From an uncultured Dehalococcoidia bacterium (GTDB lineage: Bacteria > Chloroflexota > Dehalococcoidia > Dehalococcoidales > UBA3254), in the NCBI GenBank assembly GCA_903890885.1, contig CAITCX010000357.1:1-6121 (forward strand): a stretch of 6,121 nucleotides of DNA, read 5' to 3'. The stretch's first letter is position 1. The number at the start of each line of letters is the position of its first letter. Positions 1-5,980 of the stretch are shown here, in pieces. The notes beneath the pieces are model-generated. The model was given only the letters and a program-made list of their open reading frames with translations, did no database searches and was not told where the DNA came from. The position numbers and the translations under genes were made by a program.

Positions 1-344
1 GTATAACAAAGCTCATAGCCCAGCGAAAAACCTATTATATCGAAGTCTTTCAAGGGACGTTTGGATTCCAAAGCATAGAGGGGCAGACCAGCCTGGCGAA
101 GAGCAGCCTCCATGTCTTTCCAGGGCGCGTAGGCTCTTTCCGCCAGAACATCAGGCAGGTTATTCAAGATATCATATAGAATAGGAACAGCCATGTTTGA
201 CATCCCTATGTCATAAAGATCCGGGTAGGTGAGGACAAAACGGATGTCGGTTTTCTCCCAGTCTTTAACAATGCTGTTCCATTCGCCCCCGGTATAGCGG
301 GCGGGTTTTCCAACCTGAAAGAGTATACTGTCTAATTGATTCAT
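1..344 (-). CDS. TIGR03960-family B12-binding radical SAM protein, N-terminal part
   Basis: This partial gene runs off the left edge; 114 N-terminal residues are visible. The start ATG (complement of 342-344) is preceded by AAGGA (complement of 350-354) with a 5-nt spacer. Recognisable family segments are RYTGGEWNSIVKDW (about residues 16-29), a YPDLYDIGMSN strand/helix (40-50), ERAYAPWKDMEAALR (69-83), LPLYALESKRPL (87-98) and FDIIGFSLGYEL (101-112). This is the N-terminal cobalamin-binding-like region of TIGR03960 proteins, which carry a radical SAM domain further on, outside this window. The reaction is unknown. In other bacteria the gene is often near a DUF2344 protein and ribonuclease G, which would lie to the left of this window. 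Identification rests on remembered family motifs; the radical SAM CxxxCxxC itself cannot be seen here. It is transcribed divergently from the HIT gene. Confidence 0.88.
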   Translation of the reverse strand, partial: MNQLDSILFQVGKPARYTGGEWNSIVKDWEKTDIRFVLTYPDLYDIGMSNMAVPILYDILNNLPDVLAERAYAPWKDMEAALRQAGLPLYALESKRPLKDFDIIGFSLGYELCY

Positions 345-359
345 GGTTTTCCTTATGTA

Positions 360-387
360 AATATATTTAATAAATTCAAGTTTTCAA
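360..387 (-). promoter_or_regulatory. Possible sigma70-type promoter for the TIGR03960 gene
   Basis: On the minus strand TTGAAA (complement of 382-387) and TATATT (complement of 360-365) are separated by 16 nt, each matching five of six consensus bases. The -10 lies only 15 nt before the ATG, so the predicted transcript would begin inside or just before the Shine-Dalgarno sequence. This makes the call weak despite good hexamers. The region is AT-rich, so chance matches are expected. Confidence 0.3.
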
Positions 388-389
388 AT

Positions 390-410
390 ATTAAAGCGAT
401 GATTAAAGCG
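390..410. repeat. 9-bp direct repeat, 12-bp period
   Basis: ATTAAAGCG occurs at 390-398 and again at 402-410, separated by ATG. The spacing is a little over one helical turn. It lies upstream of the candidate promoter of the TIGR03960 gene, so a tandem operator is possible, but nothing else identifies a binding protein. Confidence 0.5.
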
Positions 411-432
411 TAAAAATTAGTCCAATAACAAA

Positions 433-493
433 TTTTACTATAAACGAAAGGACCACTTTTTACAATTTCAGGCAGCGTCGTTTTATAGTAAAA
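433..493. repeat. 12-bp perfect inverted repeat in divergent intergenic region
   Basis: TTTTACTATAAA at 433-444 is the exact reverse complement of TTTATAGTAAAA at 482-493, with 37 nt between. With a one-base bulge (T481) the match extends over a further CG pair (445-446 with 479-480). The right arm contains TATAGT (484-489), which resembles a -10 element for the HIT gene about 100 nt downstream. It could be an operator pair, a long-loop RNA hairpin or the remnant of a tiny inverted-repeat element. There is no T-tract, so it is not a standard terminator. Confidence 0.65.
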
Positions 494-586
494 GGGACAG
501 GTAACTTAAACAACCAGGCACCTCTTTTTGACTCCACCCCAGCGTAAGCTTAAAATACAGAAGGATTGAGAAGGTAAGGAGAGCGC

Positions 587-1060
587 ATGAAGCGAATCTG
601 GGCGCCCTGGAGAATACAGTACATCCGAGCACCGGAGCAGAAAGGCTGCATATTTTGTGATAAACCCCAGGTTGACAAGGACGAAGAGAACCTGATCCTC
701 CACCGGGGGAAGCACAATTTCGTCATAATGAATGTTTACCCTTACAATCCCGGCCATTTAATGGTGGTGCCGTACCGCCATCTGGGCAAATTGGAAGACA
801 TGAAAACTGAAGAACGCAATGAGCATTATGCCATGGTCAGTCAAGCGGTAGGGATTCTACGGGAATCCACCCGCACCGAGAACTTCAACATCGGCATGAA
901 CCTGGGTAGGGTGGCAGGTGCAGGTATTGCAGATCACATCCACACCCATATAGTGCCCCGCTGGAACGGAGACACCAATTTTATGCCGGTTATAGGTGAA
1001 ACCCGTGTCATGTCCGAGTCATTGACGGACATATACCAGAGACTGAAAGTGAAGTTTTAA
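587..1060 (+). CDS. HIT-family nucleotide phosphorylase/hydrolase (Ap4A phosphorylase-like)
   Basis: The 157-residue product is a cytosolic HIT (histidine triad) protein. The triad is HIHTH at residues 117-121, followed by IVPRW; the middle His is the nucleophile that forms a nucleotidyl intermediate in this superfamily. Other family segments are KRIWAPWRIQYI (2-13), the CIFC pair (21-24) that in related proteins helps bind zinc, NVYPYNPGHLMVVPYRH (49-65) and NFNIGMNLGRVAGAG (99-113). This arrangement resembles the mycobacterial Ap4A phosphorylase group, which cleaves diadenosine tetraphosphate with phosphate to give ADP and ATP; the present substrate is inferred. The ATG is preceded by AAGGAG (576-581) with a 5-nt spacer, and length is normal for a compact family member. 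It stands alone on this strand and ends convergently with the SRPBCC gene. Confidence 0.92.
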   Translation: MKRIWAPWRIQYIRAPEQKGCIFCDKPQVDKDEENLILHRGKHNFVIMNVYPYNPGHLMVVPYRHLGKLEDMKTEERNEHYAMVSQAVGILRESTRTENFNIGMNLGRVAGAGIADHIHTHIVPRWNGDTNFMPVIGETRVMSESLTDIYQRLKVKF

Positions 1061-1446
1061 GTTTCAAGTAATTTCTTTATGGGCGCCCAGTAGTAATCTT
1101 TCCAGCCTTGTTTGATGTCTTCATATTTGTCGTCTGGGACATCTATTTGAGTGAAAGTGAGGCGGGTGCCTTTTTCAGTCGGTTCAAGAGCGAAAGTGGC
1201 CATGGAATAGTGATCTTCAGGCCAATCGCTGTATCTCCAGGACTGTACTATTTTCTGGTCGGGCACCAATTCCAGGTTTTTGCCTTGTATATCTCCCCCG
1301 TAGATAGTGAATTTGCCCCCCACTATACGGCTGATTTTAGCTTCTCCACCGGTAAAAGCGGCATGTTTCTTCTCATCCATCAAGGCTTCATAAACTTCAT
1401 GAGGTATGGCTTTGAACGTTACAGTTTGCCGAATAGTCTTGCTCAT
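1057..1446 (-). CDS. SRPBCC-fold, AHSA1-like protein
   Basis: The 129-residue protein belongs to the START/Bet v1-like SRPBCC superfamily, in the AHSA1 (Aha1 C-terminal domain-like) group. Supporting segments are IRQTVTFKAIPHEVYEALMD (about 5-24), AFTGGEAKISRIVGGKFTIY (30-49), LVPDQKIVQSWRYSDWPE (60-77), GTRLTFTQIDVPD (93-105) and the C-terminal GWKDYYWAPIKKLL helix (114-127). The fold makes a helix-grip cavity for hydrophobic ligands. Bacterial stand-alone members are mostly uncharacterised, so no ligand or partner is proposed, and no signal peptide or membrane segment is visible. The start ATG (complement of 1444-1446) follows AGGAGAG on the minus strand at good spacing. The stop TAA (complement of 1057-1059) overlaps the HIT gene stop. 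Confidence 0.88.
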   Translation of the reverse strand: MSKTIRQTVTFKAIPHEVYEALMDEKKHAAFTGGEAKISRIVGGKFTIYGGDIQGKNLELVPDQKIVQSWRYSDWPEDHYSMATFALEPTEKGTRLTFTQIDVPDDKYEDIKQGWKDYYWAPIKKLLET

Positions 1447-1649
1447 TCTTCTCTCTCCTATCTATAAAATAAAAGGCTATGATTTCATCTTACTACAAAA
1501 AATAGCGGGGAAAATGCGAACAGGGACGCAAGAGAAGAACGTTATGGAAAGAAATACTCCGCAGAAGCTGAAATATTAACATAAGTCAAAACAATAATCC
1601 GAAAATTGGAGACAGGCCACTAATTTTAAAAAGTCAGGGGAGCACGAGT
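1447..1649. other. Divergent intergenic region upstream of lepA and the SRPBCC gene
   Basis: This AT-rich stretch must hold the promoters of two divergent genes, but I find no convincing -35/-10 pair on either strand. A weak AAAATT/AATTTT inverted repeat (1602-1607 and 1622-1627) is present. Very short ORFs here (1479-1505 and 1514-1579) are too small and unsupported to annotate. No RNA gene is apparent. Confidence 0.5.
1636..1642 (+). promoter_or_regulatory. Strong Shine-Dalgarno site upstream of lepA, matched to a TTG in another frame
   Basis: AGGGGAG is the best ribosome-binding sequence in the lepA leader. It sits 7 nt before TTG 1650, which is not in the lepA frame. It is 26 nt before ATG 1669 and 80 nt before ATG 1723, too far to serve either directly. 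It could drive a short leader ORF coupled to lepA, or be a chance purine run. Confidence 0.45.
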
Positions 1650-1763
1650 TTGGAACAAGCAAGCTGGGATGCCTTTCGGCTTTCCTTGCTGCAAATCAAC
1701 CAGCATGTTAATATCAGAAGAGATGAACAATATTCGAAACTTTTGCATTATAGCCCATATTGA
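1650..1763 (+). CDS. Possible 37-residue leader ORF overlapping the lepA start
   Basis: A TTG at 1650, spaced 7 nt after AGGGGAG, opens a frame that ends at TGA 1761-1763, about 40 nt inside lepA and in a different frame. The peptide begins LEQASWDAFRLSLLQ and has no family I recognise. Translation through it would bring ribosomes past the poorly equipped lepA ATG at 1723, suggesting possible coupling. An open frame of 38 codons is not rare by chance, so the start and Shine-Dalgarno pairing is the main support. Treat as tentative. Confidence 0.25.
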   Translation: MEQASWDAFRLSLLQINQHVNIRRDEQYSKLLHYSPY

Positions 1764-3528
1764 TCACGGCAAGTCCACACTGGCTGACCGTATCCTGGAG
1801 TTAACCGGGGTGCTGCACACTACCGACAACAAACAGGTTCTGGACAGCATGGATCTGGAACGGGAGCGCGGGATTACCATTAAGGCCAAGTCCGTACGCA
1901 TTCCTTACAAATCCAACAACGGGCGGGATTTTATACTGAACCTGATCGATACCCCCGGTCACGTGGATTTTAATTATGAAGTATCCCGCAGTTTGCAGGC
2001 CTGTGAAGGCGCCATCCTGCTGGTGGATGCAACTCAGGGAGTGGAAGCCCAAACCATCGCCAACGCATATCTGGCTATAGATGCCGGACTGGAAATCATT
2101 CCGGTAATTAATAAAATCGACCTGCCTAACGCCATGATTGAGGACTGCCGCAGTCAGATTCAAGACATGCTAGGCTTGTCCGGTAAGGACGCCTTACTGG
2201 TTTCTGGTAAGTCAGGGGACGGAGTAGCGGAGTTGCTGGAAGCAGTGGTTGAGCGCGTGCCGCCGCCAAAGACAGATGACAATGCGCCATTACGCTGCCT
2301 GGTTTTTGATTCTTACTATGATTCCTATCGCGGTATCATCCCGCATGTCCGCGTCTTCTCAGGCAGCCTTTCCAAGGGCATCAAAATCATGCTCAAATCC
2401 ACCGGCAAGAACTTTGAGGTGGATGAGGTGGGTTATTTTACACCTGCCCTGGTTCCCAGTGCACGTTTGACGGCCGGAGAGGTTGGATATCTGGGCGCCA
2501 TCATTCGCGAGGTGGGTGATATCCACGTGGGTGATACTATCATCTCCCCCGATTTTCCGGATACCCCAGCTGTACCAGGCTTTAGAAAAGTTCTGCCAAT
2601 GGTCTTTTGCGGCATTTATCCGATCTCTACCAACGATTATCCCAAGCTCACCCTTGCGCTGGAGAAGTACCAGTTAAATGATTCATCCATTGTTTATGAA
2701 AAAGAGACCTCAGCGGCTTTAGGCCACGGCTACCGTCTGGGCTTTCTGGGCATGCTGCACATGGACATCACCATCGAACGACTTAAAAGGGAGTACGGAC
2801 AGGATCTGATTGCCACTATGCCCTCCGTAATTTACAAGGTCATCACCCGCAAGGGTGAAAAGAGCGAAGAGATTTATATCGATAACCCGTCGCGCTTCCC
2901 CGAGCCCAACTTCATCGAGCGCATTGAAGAGCCGATTGTGGCGACCAGGATTTTTGTGCCTAATGACTACATCGGAGCAGTCATGGACCTTTCGGAGAAG
3001 AACCGGGGTACTCTTAAGAACATGGAGCATCCCGATACTCGCCGCGCTTTATTAACCTACGAGTTTCCGCTGGCCGAGATCATAACCGGTTACTATGACC
3101 GGTTAAAGAGTGTGAGCCGCGGTTATGCCAGTATGGACTATGAATTTACAGGTTATAAACCGGGTCCCCTGGTCAAGGTGGATATACTGGTCAAAGATAA
3201 CCAGGTGGATGCGCTTTCCTATATTTCAGATCGCGACAGTTCAGTAGGCAAAGCCCGCAACCTGATTCATAAACTGCGCAAACTAATCCCACGCCATCTT
3301 TTTTCTATCCCCCTACAGGCGGCTATAGGTGGAAAAATCATCGCCCGCGAGGATATTGCGCCGATCAGAAAAGACGTGATTGCCAAATGCTACGGCGGCG
3401 ATATATCGCGTAAACGAAAGCTGCTGGAAAAGCAAAAAGAGGGCAAGAAACGCATGAAGATGGTGGGATCGGTCGAAGTGCCACAGGAGGCCTTCCTGCT
3501 TCTGCTCAAGATGGAAGACGAGGAATAG
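1723..3528 (+). CDS. lepA: Elongation factor 4 (LepA), ribosomal back-translocase GTPase
   Basis: LepA is a translational GTPase acting on the ribosome, implicated in back-translocation and in initiation or ribosome biogenesis. The G domain is complete: P-loop AHIDHGKST (residues 11-19), the RERGITIKA switch I segment (47-55), DTPGH with catalytic His80 (76-80), NKID (130-133) and a G5-like SGKSG (161-165). EF-G-like domains II, III and V follow, including LGMLHMDI. The LepA-specific C-terminal domain is seen in YGGDISRKRKLLEKQK and the basic tail after it. Starting at ATG 1723 gives MNNIRNFCIIAHIDHGKS and 601 residues, the usual family length. In-frame ATGs at 1669 and 1705 would add 18 or 6 non-conserved residues. 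None of the three has a good Shine-Dalgarno; 1723 has only an adjacent purine run (AGAAGAG). The stop TAG overlaps the probable hemW start. Confidence 0.97.
   Translation: MNNIRNFCIIAHIDHGKSTLADRILELTGVLHTTDNKQVLDSMDLERERGITIKAKSVRIPYKSNNGRDFILNLIDTPGHVDFNYEVSRSLQACEGAILLVDATQGVEAQTIANAYLAIDAGLEIIPVINKIDLPNAMIEDCRSQIQDMLGLSGKDALLVSGKSGDGVAELLEAVVERVPPPKTDDNAPLRCLVFDSYYDSYRGIIPHVRVFSGSLSKGIKIMLKSTGKNFEVDEVGYFTPALVPSARLTAGEVGYLGAIIREVGDIHVGDTIISPDFPDTPAVPGFRKVLPMVFCGIYPISTNDYPKLTLALEKYQLNDSSIVYEKETSAALGHGYRLGFLGMLHMDITIERLKREYGQDLIATMPSVIYKVITRKGEKSEEIYIDNPSRFPEPNFIERIEEPIVATRIFVPNDYIGAVMDLSEKNRGTLKNMEHPDTRRALLTYEFPLAEIITGYYDRLKSVSRGYASMDYEFTGYKPGPLVKVDILVKDNQVDALSYISDRDSSVGKARNLIHKLRKLIPRHLFSIPLQAAIGGKIIAREDIAPIRKDVIAKCYGGDISRKRKLLEKQKEGKKRMKMVGSVEVPQEAFLLLLKMEDEE
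3083..3105. repeat. 8-bp hairpin inside lepA
   Basis: TAACCGGT (3083-3090) and ACCGGTTA (3098-3105) are perfect reverse complements around a 7-nt loop. The sequence codes for part of the conserved ITGYYDRLKS segment, so coding constraint may explain it. No T-tract follows. Confidence 0.5.
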
Positions 3529-3530
3529 AG
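3513..3530 (+). promoter_or_regulatory. lepA stop / hemW start overlap with putative ATA initiation codon
   Basis: The lepA stop TAG (3526-3528) shares bases with ATA (3525-3527), the codon that best fits the hemW N-terminus. This resembles the common ATGA coupling arrangement but with ATAG. GGAA at 3513-3516 and GAGG at 3520-3523 are the only nearby purine motifs; the first has workable spacing (8 nt), the second is too close. Reinitiation by ribosomes finishing lepA is the likely mechanism, by inference. Confidence 0.45.
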
Positions 3531-4634
3531 CCGGGACTTTACGTTCACATACCTTTCTGTGTTCGTAAGTGTGATTATTGCGATTTTTATTCTCTCTCCG
3601 GTCGACTGGAAAGGCTAGACGCCTATTTGCAAGCGCTCAGCATTGAAGCTGAAAAATACTCCGGAACGGCCTTTCAGACGCTTTACCTGGGGGGCGGAAC
3701 GCCCAGCCTGCTTCAGGCCCGCGGGGTAAAGATATTACTCAGCGAATTAAGCTCAATTTTCGATTTATCTCATATAACAGAAGCTACTTTCGAAGCTAAC
3801 CCCGAGTCCTTAACCCCTGTTCTGCTTGAATCGGCTTTATCAGCAGGTTTGAACCGTATCTCTATAGGGGTACAGTCGCTGGCAGACTGCGAACTGGAGC
3901 GGGTAGGGCGTATACACAATGCCGAACAGGCCTTGCAAGCACTGGAAAAGGCTTCCAAGGCCGGCTTTAAGAAAATCTCCGCCGATGTGATATTGGGCCT
4001 ACCCGGGCAGAACTGGTCATCTCTACAAAACACGCTATCCAGATTATTAAATCTAAGCCTGCAGCATATCTCGGTCTATTGCCTGTCTGTTGAACCTCAT
4101 ACTCCCCTGGCCTCCAATCTACCAGCGGACTTACCTGGAGAGGACGCACAAGCCAATCTATTTGAAATGGTTATTAAATTGCTGGCGGAGGCGGGTTTCT
4201 TACATTACGAAATCTCCAATTTTGCGCGACCGGGTTACGAATGCGAGCACAACCTTAATTACTGGCGCGGAGGAGAATACCTGGGACTAGGCCCTGCAGC
4301 AGCGTCTCATTTGAAGGGCAAACGTTTTAAGAACCATTCTGATCTGGAGGCATATATAATCAATCCCACCGGTCAGCTAGAAGAAGTAGAAGAACTGGCA
4401 GCCCCGGATAAAGCAGCGGAAGAAGTTATAACCCGCTTGCGTCTATTGAATGAGGGGTTGGATATGGTTGCTCTAAGTGAAAAATTCGGGACTGTTAATA
4501 TAAAAGCATTGTCGGATAAATTAGACCGACTAACCCAAAAAGGCTATATAAAACATGAAGGCGGGCGTTTTCGGCTGGCAGCGGAATATGCCCTGGTTTC
4601 CAATTCCATCCTCTTTCAATTACTGGGTGATTAA
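3525..4634 (+). CDS. hemW: HemW, radical SAM heme chaperone (coproporphyrinogen oxidase-like)
   Basis: HemW binds a 4Fe-4S cluster and SAM and delivers heme to membrane targets; it is often misnamed oxygen-independent coproporphyrinogen III oxidase. Counting from ATA 3525, HIPFCVRKCDYCDF holds the cluster motif C12xxxC16xxC19, with Phe at 21 where true HemN has an extra Cys. Then come LYLGGGTPS (about 53-61), FEANPES (89-95), RISIGVQSL (111-119), a GLPGQNW loop, and HYEISNFARPGYECEHNLNY followed by YLGLGPAAASH. A helical C-terminal domain follows. The length of 369 residues is normal only with the upstream start; beginning at TTG 3627 gives 335 residues and loses all three cluster cysteines. 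The gene is directly coupled to lepA, an order conserved in many bacteria. In Bacillus-type genomes hrcA-grpE-dnaK follow; here a convergent gene follows instead. The identity is firm; the start codon is uncertain. Confidence 0.93.
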   Translation: MEPGLYVHIPFCVRKCDYCDFYSLSGRLERLDAYLQALSIEAEKYSGTAFQTLYLGGGTPSLLQARGVKILLSELSSIFDLSHITEATFEANPESLTPVLLESALSAGLNRISIGVQSLADCELERVGRIHNAEQALQALEKASKAGFKKISADVILGLPGQNWSSLQNTLSRLLNLSLQHISVYCLSVEPHTPLASNLPADLPGEDAQANLFEMVIKLLAEAGFLHYEISNFARPGYECEHNLNYWRGGEYLGLGPAAASHLKGKRFKNHSDLEAYIINPTGQLEEVEELAAPDKAAEEVITRLRLLNEGLDMVALSEKFGTVNIKALSDKLDRLTQKGYIKHEGGRFRLAAEYALVSNSILFQLLGD

Positions 4635-4672
4635 GCAGTTCGACAGAGCATAAACATATCAAGTCAAAAATA

Positions 4673-5860
4673 TCAGCTACTGGTTTTTTCGCGATTGATC
4701 ATAAAGCGCAGAACAAAGAGGATCAGAGTATTCAGGAAAACTCCGATCAGGGCAAAAAATTGATAAGAGTAGAAGGCGAAAACCGAGGTTAGAAGTAAAG
4801 AAACCAGGATAGCCCGGTGGAACATTTGATAAGCAGACAGACGCGACCAGCCCATAAGAACGATGCCGGTAACGATCAACAGCGCCGAAAGGCTGGAGCA
4901 GACGAAGAGGGACCAATCGGCAAAGGGAAAGTCGAACTTCTGCCGGTTGGCAACTGTAACCCAGATAACCAGTAAAGCAATCAAAATGATACCGCCGGCA
5001 AGCGGGATTTGCAGATTAGGCTGGCGGCCTTTCCAGGCCTGCAACAGGCCCAGTAGGACAATGGCCAAAGCCGAAATTGCCAGAACAACGGACCAGGTCC
5101 TTTCGATAGCACCCAACGCCGCAGAAAAACCAGTGACAGCAGTAAAAGTAAAAAATGCAACCACCGCTGCTGCAAACCACCAGCGGTTGATGACAGTTTG
5201 ATACAACACATCGAGGCGGGTTTTAAAACGATCAATCAGGTGCGGGCGGCGTGAGGGCACGACTCTGATATGGAGGAGCATTTCACGGAGATGATTGACC
5301 AGCGGATCGCCTTGATCTGAGTGCTCAAGCATCCTCAACATAGCTTTCTCTTCTTCGCCACTTAATCCGTTGAGACTGCCCTGCTGCATTAACTCGAAAG
5401 CATTAGCCAGTCTTTCAGGCCGGGTTAAGGGGGAACGGTTAAAAACGGCCTGGATAACCAGGTAAAGCAATACGAACAAGACATAAATAATAGCAATGGC
5501 AGGCTGGAAGAAGTAGTTATTATCATTAGTCAAGAATTTCCCCAGTTCATCAATAAAAGCGCCAAAGCCAAAACCACCCAGAACAGCTGCCCATTCGTGA
5601 GCAGGGCGGCTAATAAAGCCCAAGGACAAAATAATAGCTACGAGCATTAACAAACCGCCCCAGAGCATATGAGCGACATGTAGACCGCCACCACCCAGCT
5701 GGGGGTAACCCGTTAGAGAGAGATAGAGGCGGATGAGAAGAACAGCAGACACCGCCGACACCAGAAAATCTTCCAGCAAGTCTTCCCCGTACAGGCTGCG
5801 GGCAAAGGGGAAAAATCTCTGAATCGGGAGTTTTTCTTTTGGGTCTGGCTGACCTGACAT
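4673..5860 (-). CDS. Conserved multi-pass membrane protein of unknown function
   Basis: This 395-residue protein has about ten hydrophobic segments (near residues 31-49, 62-84, 90-106, 117-140, 226-246, 255-275, 284-303, 317-337, 349-365 and 367-387), arranged as a block of four and a block of six. A charged hydrophilic stretch (about 141-225) separates them. The first block looks like the functional core: GGGGLHVAHMLWGG (56-69) and FGFGAFIDELGKFLTNDNNY (97-116) place His61, His64, Asp104 and Glu105 in or beside membrane helices. I recall similar hypothetical proteins in Actinobacteria and Chloroflexota, without known function; no transporter or enzyme signature is recognised. There is no cleavable signal peptide. 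The ATG (complement of 5858-5860) follows GGAGGT (complement of 5870-5875) with a 9-nt spacer. It lies downstream of hisA on the same strand with a 120-nt gap, and converges on hemW with 38 nt between stops. Confidence 0.85.
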   Translation of the reverse strand: MSGQPDPKEKLPIQRFFPFARSLYGEDLLEDFLVSAVSAVLLIRLYLSLTGYPQLGGGGLHVAHMLWGGLLMLVAIILSLGFISRPAHEWAAVLGGFGFGAFIDELGKFLTNDNNYFFQPAIAIIYVLFVLLYLVIQAVFNRSPLTRPERLANAFELMQQGSLNGLSGEEEKAMLRMLEHSDQGDPLVNHLREMLLHIRVVPSRRPHLIDRFKTRLDVLYQTVINRWWFAAAVVAFFTFTAVTGFSAALGAIERTWSVVLAISALAIVLLGLLQAWKGRQPNLQIPLAGGIILIALLVIWVTVANRQKFDFPFADWSLFVCSSLSALLIVTGIVLMGWSRLSAYQMFHRAILVSLLLTSVFAFYSYQFFALIGVFLNTLILFVLRFMINREKTSS

Positions 5861-5944
5861 TGAACTGCCACCTCCAGACGTTTAAACAGAAGAAAAGCTT
5901 AACAAGGTGATGCTTTTATTATGGCAAGTAATGGGGATTTTTTT

Positions 5945-5965
5945 CTTGTTCAGTGTATTAACAAG
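5945..5965. repeat. 6-bp inverted repeat between hisA and the membrane-protein gene
   Basis: CTTGTT (5945-5950) and AACAAG (5960-5965) could pair around a 9-nt loop just after the hisA stop in the direction of transcription. On the minus strand the repeat is followed by an A-run rather than a U-run, so it is not a canonical intrinsic terminator for hisA. Confidence 0.35.
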
Positions 5966-5980
5966 TAACAGTAAACTCAA

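Noticed and set aside
491..535. GGGACAGGTAAC ... CAGGCACCT pattern resembling dispersed GGGACAGG-type intergenic repeats of other genomes
   Set aside because: The match is partial, only one copy is in the window, and there is no transposase or clear terminal repeat to support it.
506..757. 83-codon minus-strand frame over the start of the HIT gene
   Set aside because: It overlaps the well-supported HIT coding region and its Shine-Dalgarno; no domain is visible.
1108..1467. 119-codon open frame on the plus strand opposite the SRPBCC gene
   Set aside because: It lies almost wholly antisense to a gene with clear AHSA1-like motifs, and its translation shows no recognisable domain.
1514..1579. 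21-codon ORF (MRTGTQEKN...) upstream of lepA
   Set aside because: It is very short, its Shine-Dalgarno-like GGGG is too close to the ATG, and no similarity is recognised.
1669..1722. lepA starting at ATG 1669 or 1705
   Set aside because: The added residues (PFGFPCCKST and following) are not part of the LepA family pattern, and neither codon has a Shine-Dalgarno. ATG 1723 gives the normal N-terminus and length. It is not fully excluded.
3627..4634. hemW starting at TTG 3627
   Set aside because: This start discards the conserved HIPFCVRKCDYCDF segment encoded in the same frame upstream, including all cluster cysteines.
4981..5235. Overlapping open frames within the membrane-protein gene on both strands
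   Set aside because: They are explained as shadow frames of a 395-codon gene with a strong Shine-Dalgarno and a coherent membrane topology.
5941..5965. T-run next to an inverted repeat as a hisA terminator
   Set aside because: The T-run is on the plus strand before the stem; in the hisA transcript it is an A-run after the stem, so the orientation is wrong.
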